Position numbers and translations under genes: made by a program. Shown here piece by piece: positions 1 to 7,473 of a stretch of DNA of 15,966 bases. How positions within the stretch are numbered: the first letter of the stretch is position 1; the number at the start of each line of letters is the position of its first letter. Source of the stretch: Pseudomonadota bacterium (GTDB lineage: Bacteria; Pseudomonadota; Alphaproteobacteria; Rhizobiales; Beijerinckiaceae); assembly GCA_023386155.1 (NCBI GenBank), contig JAEWKH010000060.1, positions 1-15,966 on the forward strand, in the 5' to 3' direction. The notes beneath the pieces are model-generated. The model made no database searches, was not told where the DNA came from, and saw nothing but the letters and a program-made list of their open reading frames with translations.

Positions 1-349
1 CCGCGACCGTCGCGTCGAACGGGTAGAGGTTCACCACCAGGAGGTCGATGGGCTGGATGCCGTGGGCGAGCATCGCGGCCTGATGCTCAGGGTTGCCCCG
101 GATGCCGAGGAGACCGCCATGGACGGAGGGGTGCAGCGTCTTCACGCGCCCGTCCATCATTTCGGGAAAGCCCGTCAGCTCGCTCACGTCCTTGACGGGC
201 AGGCCGGCCTCGCTCAGGGCCTTGTGCGTGCCGCCGGTGGAGACCAGCTCGACGCCACGCTCGGAGAGCGCGCGGGCGAAGTCCACGAGACCCGTCTTGT
301 CGGATACGGAAAGCAGAGCGCGGGACACGCGCTTCAGGTCGCTCGGCAT
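1..349 (-). CDS. purH: PurH, bifunctional IMP cyclohydrolase / AICAR formyltransferase (5' part only)
   Basis: This is the N-terminal 116 codons of PurH, which catalyses the last two steps of de novo IMP synthesis in the cytoplasm. The gene runs off the left edge, so its 3' end is missing; the full protein is usually about 530 residues. The visible part is the IMP cyclohydrolase (MGS-like) domain. It shows ALLSVSDKTGLVDFA near residue 12, then ELVSTGGT, the ELTGFPEMMDGRVKTLHP stretch, VHGGLLG and finally LLVVNLYPFDATV. The ATG at 349-347 is preceded by a GGAG ribosome site about 7 bases upstream. A 120-base spacer separates it from the methyltransferase gene upstream. Identification is very secure. 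Confidence 0.97.
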   Translation of the reverse strand, partial: MPSDLKRVSRALLSVSDKTGLVDFARALSERGVELVSTGGTHKALSEAGLPVKDVSELTGFPEMMDGRVKTLHPSVHGGLLGIRGNPEHQAAMLAHGIQPIDLLVVNLYPFDATVA

Positions 350-469
350 GGCGCCGCTCCATTCAAGGGTAAAGATGCGGGCGCGATACCACGGCGGGCC
401 ATGGATGGGAACCTGCCGCGGCCGCAGGGGGCGAGGGCCCCGCCTGCATGGCGGTTCCTACCGTCGATG

Positions 470-1276
470 TCACCCTTCGGGCACGATCCCGCGACAGGCG
501 AGGGCCACGGCCGCGAAGGAACGCGGGCCGTCCGGCTGTCCGGCCTCGTAGGCGGCGCGCAGCGCCTGCTCGAAGGCCGCGCGCCTGCCGTCGTCGAGCC
601 CGGTCACATATTTTCCGAGCGGCGACTCGCCGGCCGCGATGGGACGCCAGTAATCCTCGAAATTCTCAAAGTCCATGCGGATCATGAGCGGGATCTCGGC
701 GATTTCGGCGAGACCGGCTTTCGCCCAGAGCGCGCCCATCTGACCCGGCCTGGTCAGGGGCTTGAAGTAGTTCTCGCCACGGATCGCCGCCGCGGACGGA
801 TCCAGGACGGCCGCGGTGTCCCAGAACATGCGCTGGACCGGCATGCCGCCGAAGCTGTCCCAGACGGCGGCCGCCACGGTTCCGCCTGCCTTCGTCACCC
901 GGCACATCTCGCGCAGGGCCTGCTCCGATTCCGGAACGAAATGGAGGACCAGGAGAGCGAGCGTCCGGTCGAACGCGCCGTCCTCGAAGGCAAGGCTGCA
1001 GACATCCCCCTGGGCGATGGCGATCCGCGGATCCGTATTCCGCTGCCGGGCGGCCTCCACATAGGCCTCGGAATAATCGATCCCGTCGATGCGGCCGATA
1101 TCGGCCATCTCGGGAATGGTGAAGGTCAGGCTGCCCGTCCCGCACCCGACGTCGAGCACCCGCTCGTCCGGTTCCAGGCCTGCGAAGTCGAGGAACGGCC
1201 CGGCCAGTTTCCGGCTCCAGCGGCCCATGAGCTGCTCGTAGGAATCCGCATTCTTCGCATGGAATTTGGAGGACAT
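470..1276 (-). CDS. Class I SAM-dependent methyltransferase, substrate unknown
   Basis: A 268-residue methyltransferase of the Methyltransf_11/25 type. Motif I is VLDVGCGTG at about residues 40-48, followed by an acidic motif II (IDGIDYSEAYVEAAR), motif III (AIAQGDV..LAFEDGAFD) and LLVLHFV at the motif IV position. The C-terminal third (FKPLTRPGQM, LMIRMDFENFEDYWRPI) is typical of small-molecule methyltransferases related to the UbiE/ArsM type, but it does not name a substrate. Two ATG codons are adjacent (1279 and 1276). GGGAG lies 3 bases before the first and 6 before the second, so 1276 is preferred. It lies between purH and the PAP2 gene and probably has its own promoter in the 414-base spacer upstream. 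Fold is certain, role unknown. Confidence 0.85.
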   Translation of the reverse strand: MSSKFHAKNADSYEQLMGRWSRKLAGPFLDFAGLEPDERVLDVGCGTGSLTFTIPEMADIGRIDGIDYSEAYVEAARQRNTDPRIAIAQGDVCSLAFEDGAFDRTLALLVLHFVPESEQALREMCRVTKAGGTVAAAVWDSFGGMPVQRMFWDTAAVLDPSAAAIRGENYFKPLTRPGQMGALWAKAGLAEIAEIPLMIRMDFENFEDYWRPIAAGESPLGKYVTGLDDGRRAAFEQALRAAYEAGQPDGPRSFAAVALACRGIVPEG

Positions 1277-1690
1277 CATCGGCTCCCATTCTCATCGGGA
1301 CACGAACGCAATGCCGTCCGAACGTAGCAGATCGGCGCGCTGCGCGTGAGTGCTCCTTCGGAGATATGAGGACGCGTTACTCGGTCCCGCTACGCAGTCA
1401 CGAACAAATGGCCGATGCAGGCGGAGCATGCGGTGGCATCGGGCGCTTGCATAAGGTCGACGAGCTTCAGCCAAGACGAGTCCAAGCATGCCGTGGATGA
1501 CAAGCTCGATTATTGTCGGAACTCTGATCCCCCACCGGTCAGTTCGGCACCCGGCAAAGCCGGGAGCAACTCGGACGCGGCATAAGGAATGATGATCCAA
1601 TAGGGGCTTGGCGGTTGGCTGTGCAACGATATCCTAAGATTGCCTTATGTGACCTATTGAAGGCACATGAATGCTCACCCATAGCGCGCG
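1277..1690. other. Spacer between PAP2 gene and methyltransferase gene; no convincing gene
   Basis: About 410 bases of markedly lower GC than the surroundings (the line 1621-1680 is 27/60 GC by count). An open frame on the minus strand at 1292-1600 begins with TTG and has no recognisable domain, so I do not call it. No RNA gene, insertion sequence end or array is visible. The left part must carry the ribosome site and probably the promoter of the methyltransferase gene. The far end carries the perfect palindrome at 1680-1695. Possibly decayed coding DNA left from an insertion, but no identifiable remnant is seen. Confidence 0.5.
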
Positions 1691-1695
1691 CTATG
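1680..1695. repeat. Perfect 16-bp palindrome over the PAP2 stop codon
   Basis: CATAGCGCGCGCTATG is a perfect, spacer-free palindrome that includes the TAG stop of the PAP2 gene (1693-1691). No T-run follows on either strand, so it is not a standard terminator. It could be a site for a dimeric protein or a chance feature of a GC-alternating stretch. Confidence 0.4.
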
Positions 1696-2737
1696 TTGCA
1701 ATGCCGTAACAAATAGCAGAGCTGGATGTTCTACGCGTGCAGCTTAGCCGCACGACGGCAATGCTGATGACGGCAATTGCCCCGCCGGCGATTACATCAA
1801 CGAGATGGTGACCGCCCTCCGGCAGGGTCGCCAGGATCATGGTCCCGTTGAGCAGCAGAGCCGGTATCGCTATCCATCGCGTGTCGCGAAGCGCATACGT
1901 GGTGATGATGCCGAGCACAGTATGGAAGGATGGGAAGGTAACCAGTCCTTCCGGTTTTGCCAGATCGATGACCGGTGATGCGTCTGTCCGTAGAGTCATG
2001 AACAGCTTGTAGTGCCACATGCCGGCATCTGCGCTGAAATTGCTGAAAAGTTCATGAGGCGGATTATAGTAAGTATAAGCACCAGCCGCAGGGATGAGGA
2101 GCATCCCGATGCCGACACCCAGTGATGATAGACAAAATATTGCAATGGTTTCTGCAAGACGCTCCGCTCTGACCGTCAGAGTCAGCCAAACGAAGACGCC
2201 AGCAAGCACGATTCCGGTACTATGATAAGCTTTAACAAGCATCCAGCTGAGTGCGGGATTGGAATTTGCAAAGGTGAGGAGGCCCATCCAGTCAAAGCCG
2301 AGCTGACGATCCATTGTCGCCAGCCATGCGTCACCAAGTGGGTGGGCCGCGCTCGTTGCAAGATAAGTGAATGTTCCGGCTGAGAGGGTGAGTACGCTCA
2401 TTGGGAGCAAGGCTCGCCACAGCAACTCGACTCGCTTTGTCGTCTCCCGGAGAAATTTTCCAACGCGATCCGTCTTATCTCGCAAGCGATGCGTGATGAT
2501 CACCAGCGTCGGAAATATTACCACGACGGGGAGGCCGGCTCTGAGGATGAGGTCCCAATTCGAAGAAGCGAACAACAAGGGAGATGCCGGGAGCCAGATC
2601 AGGTCGATGAGAACGAAACATCCTATGCTGGCCCAAGCTAGCCTCATGCTGCGGTCGGCTTGGGATCCATAGTCGCTGAACGTGAACCAGGGTTCGAGCC
2701 GGCTCGTCAGCCATTCCGTTCGTGCAAGCGTGGTCAT
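1691..2737 (-). CDS. PAP2-superfamily (PAP2_3-like) integral membrane phosphatase
   Basis: A 348-residue polytopic membrane protein of the type 2 phosphatidic acid phosphatase superfamily, closest to the PAP2_3 / inositolphosphotransferase-like branch. About six or seven hydrophobic segments are visible, for example around residues 35-58, 65-85, 110-128, 172-188, 195-218 and 288-305. Family marks are HPLGDAWLATMDRQLGFDW before the second half, TFPSFH (about 267-272, His272 as the P-S-x-H motif) and GGHHLVDVIAG (His310/311 and Asp314). A phospholipid head-group or polyprenyl-phosphate substrate is likely but not deducible. The frame extends upstream to a TTG at 2839; the ATG at 2737 is preferred as the first ATG, although its ribosome site is weak. 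Base composition is lower than its neighbours (26/60 GC in 2221-2280), which suggests transfer. Confidence 0.8.
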   Translation of the reverse strand: MTTLARTEWLTSRLEPWFTFSDYGSQADRSMRLAWASIGCFVLIDLIWLPASPLLFASSNWDLILRAGLPVVVIFPTLVIITHRLRDKTDRVGKFLRETTKRVELLWRALLPMSVLTLSAGTFTYLATSAAHPLGDAWLATMDRQLGFDWMGLLTFANSNPALSWMLVKAYHSTGIVLAGVFVWLTLTVRAERLAETIAIFCLSSLGVGIGMLLIPAAGAYTYYNPPHELFSNFSADAGMWHYKLFMTLRTDASPVIDLAKPEGLVTFPSFHTVLGIITTYALRDTRWIAIPALLLNGTMILATLPEGGHHLVDVIAGGAIAVISIAVVRLSCTRRTSSSAICYGIAT

Positions 2738-2767
2738 CGGGGTTCCCGAAAGTGCATCATGCCAATT

Positions 2768-2785
2768 GGTGCATCGGTGTGCACC
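2768..2785. promoter_or_regulatory. Short inverted repeat upstream of the PAP2 gene, possible operator
   Basis: GGTGCA and TGCACC form a 6-bp inverted repeat with a 6-base spacer, partly overlapping CCAATTGG at 2762-2769. It lies 31-48 bases before the chosen ATG of the PAP2 gene. No clear -35/-10 pair was recognised near it, so its regulatory role is only a suggestion. Confidence 0.2.
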
Positions 2786-2956
2786 CCACGGCAATTCGGC
2801 CGGATAGCCTAGGCCATGTGCGGGAGAGCCCTCGGTCAATGAAAGCGCTTAGAGAAGACTTGGCGTTAAAGTGGCCCAAAAGACCGACATGAGTTTGGAT
2901 TGATGGACTGGATCATCAAGCGGGACATCATTTCGGTGCATCGTCAGGCCTTCGGC

Positions 2957-4711
2957 CTAGATCAGCTCCGCCTGTTCCGGCGGCTGGTTGGGATCGAAGG
3001 TGCGCGCCAGGCGCTCGAAGCGCCAGCGCACGGTGGGTGTCTCGCTCGGGCGCACGGTCAGGACGATCTGTTCCGTGCGGCGCATGCCCTCGGCGGCGGC
3101 CAGGAACACGCTGTCATCGAGCTCCGCCTCGACCGGGGCGGCGGAGAACTGCCAGGCCTCCCGGTTGGGCAGCACGAGCATGACCACGCGGCCGCCCTGG
3201 GCGCGGCTCGCCTTGATGCCAGGGGCGAGATGGAACCGGATGATGGCCTGCGCCGTGCCGCTCTGGGCGCCTTCGCTGAAGAACGTGTCTCCGCCTTCGA
3301 GCACATTGCCCTTGGGCGCGAGTTGCCAATGCCGTTCATGGGTGATCCCGAAGCGGGCCTTGTAGCCGTCGTGGCTGGCGCTGAGGATCTGCACGTGCTC
3401 GCGCTCGCTGCGCTCCGCCTTCACCCGCTCGGGCGCGCTGAGGACCACGGGGCCGACGCGGCGCAGGACCCAGGCGGAGATCCGGCGCTGGAGCCAGTTC
3501 CCCTTCTTGTCGACGATCTGGCAGGACGAGATGTCGTCGATGGACGCGGTGGAATGCGCCACCGTCGAGCGCGCCGCCTGGATGATCGCCGGGCCCGCGA
3601 TATAGGGTGTGCCGCAATTGACCACGATGCGCTGCGCTCCGCTCGAGAACTCGAAGGACAGGCAGCCGGCGCCCGCATCCTGCGAGAGGGCGCGGGGCGG
3701 GGGAGCGCCCACGTCGGCGACGACCAGCGAGCGCCCGGCCTCCAGCCGTTCGTAGCCCGAATGGGGCGCGTGGTGGATCGGCTGGCTGCGCATGTCGTCA
3801 TAGGTGAGCAGCGTCGCCAGGTGATCGGCCGCGGTCACCCCCATGCCGTTGAAATGGGAGAGCGTGCCGTCCCCGTGCCGGAACAGGCGCACCATCGGCA
3901 GCATCCGGTCGATGGCGTGAAGCAGCGCGTCGGGCGTGTCGACCTCGCGGCTGGCGAACATTTGGCGCAGGGGCAGGAGATCGAACAGGAGATCGACCAT
4001 GATGCGCGGGTTGCGGCTCGCATGCCCGCCATCGGCCAGGATCTGCCGTTCGAGCTCGCGGGCGAGCAGGCGGCTCGCGCGGCGCAGGTTGCGCTCGAGG
4101 CCCTCGCAGCACAGGCCCGCATAGCAGAGCGCAATGGCCGCCATGAGCTGCTGGAAGGGCAGGGCGCCCGAGCGGACCTGGCGCTCGAGCTTGCGCACAT
4201 GCTGGCCGATGATCTTCAGGAAGCGCTGGTAGAAGGCGTGATCGGCGCCTTCCAGGATCAGCGGCGACTGGCTGATGAAGGACATGAGCCGCCGCGCGGT
4301 GATCTCCGGGCTGCAGGCGGTCCGCTTGTCGCCGAGCTTCGAGGTGACGAACTCGTCCACCAGGGAGCGGGCATTGGCCTGCGCGAGCGCCGTTCCGGCC
4401 GCCCGCAGGTGCCGCAGCCAGCCGAAGCCGTAGAGCGCCTCGCTCCAGGCGCGGCTCGGCGGCGCAAACGCGAAGGGCGAGCGGCCGCCCGTGGTGACGG
4501 CCCGGCCGGAAAAGGCGAAGAAGCCGGAATAGATGTCGGTCGCGATGGTGGGATCCGCCGTGCGCAGATCCTGGGGGGCGAAGAGCAGGCGTGTGGGCAA
4601 AGGCGCGCTGGAGAGCCTGGACAGGCCCCAGACGGTGCTTTCGCGCATGGCGCGGCCCGCCTCGCGAGCGGCAAGCCTGTACAATCGCCAGCGATCCGGC
4701 CCGAAATCCAC
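2957..4711 (-). CDS. Heparinase II/III-family protein (alginate-lyase/heparinase-like fold)
   Basis: A 584-residue protein of the alphaproteobacterial heparinase II/III-like family. The N-terminal alpha-toroid half carries FAPQDLRTADPT and the IYSGFFAFSGR stretch, GRSPF, and LYGFGWLRHLRAA. The C-terminal beta half (Hepar_II_III domain) carries LSFEFSSGAQRIVVNCG, AHSTASIDDISS, GYKARFGITHERHW and IIRFHLAPGIKAS. Members are predicted polysaccharide lyases, but this housekeeping-linked subgroup has no established substrate. No clear signal peptide is seen. The frame is open far upstream. I chose GTG at 4711 because GGGGAG lies 8 bases before it; the ATG at 4648 (residue 22) would cut conserved basic residues. 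It follows rsmB after 95 bases, consistent with co-transcription. The family is secure, the activity is not. Confidence 0.9.
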   Translation of the reverse strand: MDFGPDRWRLYRLAAREAGRAMRESTVWGLSRLSSAPLPTRLLFAPQDLRTADPTIATDIYSGFFAFSGRAVTTGGRSPFAFAPPSRAWSEALYGFGWLRHLRAAGTALAQANARSLVDEFVTSKLGDKRTACSPEITARRLMSFISQSPLILEGADHAFYQRFLKIIGQHVRKLERQVRSGALPFQQLMAAIALCYAGLCCEGLERNLRRASRLLARELERQILADGGHASRNPRIMVDLLFDLLPLRQMFASREVDTPDALLHAIDRMLPMVRLFRHGDGTLSHFNGMGVTAADHLATLLTYDDMRSQPIHHAPHSGYERLEAGRSLVVADVGAPPPRALSQDAGAGCLSFEFSSGAQRIVVNCGTPYIAGPAIIQAARSTVAHSTASIDDISSCQIVDKKGNWLQRRISAWVLRRVGPVVLSAPERVKAERSEREHVQILSASHDGYKARFGITHERHWQLAPKGNVLEGGDTFFSEGAQSGTAQAIIRFHLAPGIKASRAQGGRVVMLVLPNREAWQFSAAPVEAELDDSVFLAAAEGMRRTEQIVLTVRPSETPTVRWRFERLARTFDPNQPPEQAELI

Positions 4712-4806
4712 CCGTGGCGCTCCCCGTGTCTGCTTGAATCCCAGCCAACTTAGGTGAGGAGTTCCTGCTGACTGGTTAACAACAGGTAAGGGATGATTCA
4801 CCTTCT

Positions 4807-6120
4807 TCAGGATCCCCTGTGCACAAACCGTGCGACAAAGAAGCCGTCGAGGCCGCTGCGGTCGTGTTCCGCAAGGGCACGATGGCTCGGCAGCGTGCGA
4901 AGATCGCCCTGCGGAGTAAGGCATTCCGTCAGGCCGCCGATCTCGTCGGGCGTCACGGGCTCGCGGGCGAAGTCCGGATGCCGGGCGAGGAAGCCTTCCG
5001 CCTGAAGCTCGCCTTCCTCGGCCTCCAGCGAGCAGGTGCAATAGACCAGCCGCCCGCCGGGCCTCAGGAGGCCCGCCGCCTTGTCGAGGAGCCGGCCCTG
5101 GAGGCCGGAGAGCTTGCGGATATCCTCCTCGCTCTTGGTCCAGGCCACGTCGGGATGGCGGCGGATCGTGCCGGTGGCCGAGCAGGGGGCGTCGAGCAGG
5201 ATCGCGTCGAAGGGCTCGGCCTCGAGCTTCTCCGCGTCGATGGCGCGGGTTTCCGCTTTCAGGTTCAGGCGGGCAAGGTTCTCCTCCAGGCGCTGCAGCC
5301 GCTTCGCCGAGCGGTCGACGGCGAGCACCTCGGCGCCGGCGGCCGCCAGTTGCGCGGTCTTGCCCCCGGGGGCGGCGCAGAGATCGGCGATGCGCTCGCC
5401 GGGCTTCGCCCGCAGCAGCCGGGCGGGGAGGGCTGCGGCGGCATCCTGCACCCACCAGGCACCTTCCTCGTAGCCCGGAAGCTCGCGGATGGCGGTGCGC
5501 TCCTTCAGGCGGATGCTGCCGGTGGGCAGGAGTACGCCGCCAAGGCGCTCGGCCCAGGATTCCGGGTTTTCCTTCACGGTCAGGTCGACGGAGGCGAGCG
5601 ACCGGTGCGCCTCGACGATCCTGGTGGCGAGCGGCTCGCCATATTGCGCGATCCAGCGCTCCTCCAGCCAGGTGGGCGTGTCGAGCCAGGGATCGCTCTC
5701 GGCGAGAATCTGGTCGCGCTCGCGGGCGACGCGGCGCAGGACGGCGTTGATGAAGCCGCCCGCGTGATGGAGCTTGGGATCGCCCTGGGCGAGCTCGACC
5801 GCGCTGTCGACGGCGGCATGGTCCGGCACGTCCAGGAACAGGATCTGCGCCGCCCCGATGGCGAGAAGATGCATCAGCCGCTCGTCCTTCGGCGGCTTGT
5901 TGAGCCGCTCGCGCAGGGCATGGCCGAGGGTGCCGAGCCGCCGGAAGGTCACGATCGCGATGGCGCGGGCCAGCCCCTCGTCGCGGGCTGGGAGCTTCTC
6001 CGTGCGGAAAAGCTCGTCCAGCACGTCGTCGAGTGGCACGCGCCGCTTCAAGGTCTCGGTCACCGCCACCCAGGCAAGGCGGCGGGGGCCGAGGCCCGCC
6101 TGTTCGTCCGATTGAGTCAA
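4807..6120 (-). CDS. rsmB: RsmB-type 16S rRNA (cytosine-C5) methyltransferase
   Basis: A 437-residue RsmB/Fmu-family enzyme, which uses SAM to methylate a cytosine in 16S rRNA. The N-terminal NusB-like RNA-binding domain covers about residues 1-130 (LFRTEKLPARD, AAVDSAVELAQ, FINAVLRR). The catalytic Rossmann domain has DLCAAPGGKT at 246-255, LDAPCSATGTIRRHPDVAW from 309 with the motif IV cysteine, and YCTCSLEAEE around 359-368 with the motif VI catalytic cysteine. The frame stays open into htpX, but residues before 6120 are low-complexity and unlike the family. TTG at 6120, with GGGGA 8 bases upstream and only 4 bases after the htpX stop, is the best start. GTG at 6069 or 6063 is the alternative. 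Confidence 0.93.
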   Translation of the reverse strand: MTQSDEQAGLGPRRLAWVAVTETLKRRVPLDDVLDELFRTEKLPARDEGLARAIAIVTFRRLGTLGHALRERLNKPPKDERLMHLLAIGAAQILFLDVPDHAAVDSAVELAQGDPKLHHAGGFINAVLRRVARERDQILAESDPWLDTPTWLEERWIAQYGEPLATRIVEAHRSLASVDLTVKENPESWAERLGGVLLPTGSIRLKERTAIRELPGYEEGAWWVQDAAAALPARLLRAKPGERIADLCAAPGGKTAQLAAAGAEVLAVDRSAKRLQRLEENLARLNLKAETRAIDAEKLEAEPFDAILLDAPCSATGTIRRHPDVAWTKSEEDIRKLSGLQGRLLDKAAGLLRPGGRLVYCTCSLEAEEGELQAEGFLARHPDFAREPVTPDEIGGLTECLTPQGDLRTLPSHRALAEHDRSGLDGFFVARFVHRGS

Positions 6121-6124
6121 AATT

Positions 6125-7072
6125 TTATCCCCAAGGCCCGCGGCGGGTGCCGGACGAGCCTCCAACTGAGCCTCCGGCGGATCCCCATGGGCTCGATGAA
6201 CTCTGCGTGAAGAAGCCGGGCTGCTGCGCCGGCGTACCCATCTCCTGCGCCAAAGCGTGCAGGGCCGCAATCCGGTTTTCCGTCGCGGGATGGGTCGAGA
6301 ACCAGTTGTCCACCCCCTGGCCCGAGAGCGGGTTGATGATGAAGAGCGGCGCGGTCGCGGGGCGGCGCTCCGCATCGGGATTGGGGATATGCGTCACCCC
6401 GCCCGCGATGCGGGCGAGCGCCGAGGCGAGCGACAGCGGCTGGCCGCAGATCTCGGCGCCCATCCGGTCGGCGTCGTATTCCCGCGAGCGGCTGATCGCC
6501 ATCTGGATGATCATGGCGGCGATGGGGGCGAGCAGCGCGGTGGCCAGCATCACGATGGGGTTCGGCCGGTTGTCCCGGCCGCCGAACAGGAAGCCGAACT
6601 GGGCCAGCGTCGCGATGGCGCCCGCAATGGTCGCGCTCACCGTCATGATCAGGGTATCGCGGTTCTTGATATGGGCGAGCTCGTGGGCCATCACGCCCGC
6701 CACCTCGTCATGGGAGAGCATGTGGAGGAGGCCCGTGGTGGCGGCGACGGCCGCGTTCTCCGGGTTGCGCCCGGTCGCGAAGGCGTTGGGCTGCGGATTG
6801 TCGATGAGGTAGACCCGCGGCATGGGAAGCCCGGCGCGCCCGGCCAGGTCCCGCACCATATGGACCAGCTCCGGCGCGGTGCGCTCGTCCACCTCGACCG
6901 CGTGATGGGCGGCGAGCGCCAGCCGGTCCGAGTTCCAATAGGCGAAGAGGTTGGTCACGACGCCGAAGCCCAGGGCGATCATCATGCCGGTCCCGCCGCC
7001 CAGGAAATAGCCAACCACGCCGAACAGGGCCATCAGGCCCGCCAGCAGCATTCCGGTCTTGACGGTGTTCAT
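6125..7072 (-). CDS. htpX: HtpX, membrane zinc metalloprotease (M48)
   Basis: A 315-residue HtpX, an inner-membrane heat-shock protease that works beside FtsH in removing damaged membrane proteins. Two N-terminal membrane segments (about residues 6-25 and 28-44) precede the zinc site HELAH at 130-134 and the third ligand region SREYDADRMGAE, with Glu198. Two further hydrophobic segments lie at about 142-164 and 172-192. The short C-terminal tail is rich in Ser and Gly. The ATG at 7072 with GGAG 6 bases upstream gives the canonical MNTVKTGMLLA start; a GTG at 7084 is also in frame. It is transcribed away from the DUF1674 gene across a 104-base shared promoter region and is followed directly by rsmB. 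Confidence 0.97.
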   Translation of the reverse strand: MNTVKTGMLLAGLMALFGVVGYFLGGGTGMMIALGFGVVTNLFAYWNSDRLALAAHHAVEVDERTAPELVHMVRDLAGRAGLPMPRVYLIDNPQPNAFATGRNPENAAVAATTGLLHMLSHDEVAGVMAHELAHIKNRDTLIMTVSATIAGAIATLAQFGFLFGGRDNRPNPIVMLATALLAPIAAMIIQMAISRSREYDADRMGAEICGQPLSLASALARIAGGVTHIPNPDAERRPATAPLFIINPLSGQGVDNWFSTHPATENRIAALHALAQEMGTPAQQPGFFTQSSSSPWGSAGGSVGGSSGTRRGPWG

Positions 7073-7176
7073 CGGGGGCTCCACCTCGTGATCAACGACA
7101 TTTCATCCTTTGAACCCTATGTGGGAATGGTCCAGCTCCCTCCCAAGAGGGGCGCGGATCTGGCATAAGGCACGTC
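7073..7176. promoter_or_regulatory. Divergent promoter region between htpX and the DUF1674 gene
   Basis: These 104 bases separate two divergent genes and must contain both promoters. TTGAAC at 7110-7115 resembles a -35 box for the rightward gene, but no good -10 follows at 17 bases. CCTATGT at 7116-7122 resembles the RpoH -10 of alphaproteobacteria, without a CTTG at the right distance. I therefore name no exact promoter here. Confidence 0.35.
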
Positions 7177-7407
7177 ATGAACATGCATGATACCACCAAT
7201 TCGGATCGCCCCATCGAAGGCGCGGCCCCCGGCAAGACCCTTTCGCCCGCCGCCCGGCGGGCCCTGGAGGAGGCCGCCCGGCGCCGCCTCGAGATCGACG
7301 CCCGCGCGGCCGAGATCGCCAGGCAGAAGGAACTCCAGGGCCGCGGCGGCCTCGAGCCCGTCCGCTACGACGACTGGGAGGTGAAGGGCCTGGCGAGCGA
7401 TTTCTAG
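7177..7407 (+). CDS. DUF1674 protein, SdhAF4-like succinate dehydrogenase assembly factor
   Basis: A 76-residue protein of the DUF1674 family. Mitochondrial homologues (SDHAF4/Sdh8) bind the flavinylated SdhA subunit and help it join complex II; the bacterial members are inferred to do the same. The C-terminal signature RYDDWEVKG followed by SDF at the very end is visible. The centre is a charged Ala/Arg/Glu-rich helix (residues 23-52). The ATG at 7177 has AAGG 6 bases upstream; an in-frame ATG two codons later is possible. It stands alone, divergent from htpX, with no sdh genes in the window. Confidence 0.9.
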   Translation: MNMHDTTNSDRPIEGAAPGKTLSPAARRALEEAARRRLEIDARAAEIARQKELQGRGGLEPVRYDDWEVKGLASDF

Positions 7408-7416
7408 GAGGGCCTC

Positions 7417-7446
7417 TTGTACGCAAGCGATCTATACGCATAAAAT
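7417..7446 (+). promoter_or_regulatory. Sigma70-type promoter of the ccdAB operon
   Basis: TTGTAC (7417-7422) and TAAAAT (7441-7446), 18 bases apart, are a good -35/-10 pair. The predicted transcript start is near 7453, which puts the in-frame ATG at 7447 upstream of the mRNA and supports the ATG at 7474 as the ccdA start. Confidence 0.6.
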
Positions 7447-7456
7447 ATGCGCATAG
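7432..7456. promoter_or_regulatory. Near-perfect inverted repeat, probable CcdA/CcdB operator
   Basis: Arms CTATACGCATA (7432-7442) and TATGCGCATAG (7446-7456) match as an 11-bp inverted repeat with one mismatch and a 3-base A spacer. It covers the -10 box and the transcript start. Type II antitoxins usually repress their own operon through such palindromes, so binding by CcdA or the CcdA-CcdB complex is the natural reading. Confidence 0.6.
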
Positions 7457-7473
7457 ATTATGAAGGTATCGCA

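Noticed and set aside
62..1327. 421-codon open frame on the plus strand
   Set aside because: It covers purH and the methyltransferase in antisense and shows no domain.
1292..1600. 102-codon minus-strand open frame in the low-GC spacer
   Set aside because: It has a TTG start, no ribosome site, no domain and unlikely composition.
2690..2715. GGTTCGAGCC, resembling a tRNA T-arm
   Set aside because: It lies within the PAP2 coding region and no acceptor, D-arm or anticodon stem surrounds it.
2900..4753. 617-codon open frame on the plus strand
   Set aside because: It lies antisense to the heparinase-like gene, has no recognisable domain and a composition typical of the complement of high-GC coding DNA.
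4712..5455. N-terminal extension of the heparinase frame to 832 residues
   Set aside because: The extra residues are antiparallel-frame shadow of rsmB; homology and the ribosome site support GTG 4711.
4819..6210. 463-codon open frame on the plus strand
   Set aside because: It is antisense to rsmB with no family signature, and rsmB motifs on the other strand are unambiguous.
7095..7122. RpoH-type heat-shock promoter near htpX
   Set aside because: CCTATGT fits the -10 form, but it points away from htpX and there is no CTTG at 17-18 bases.
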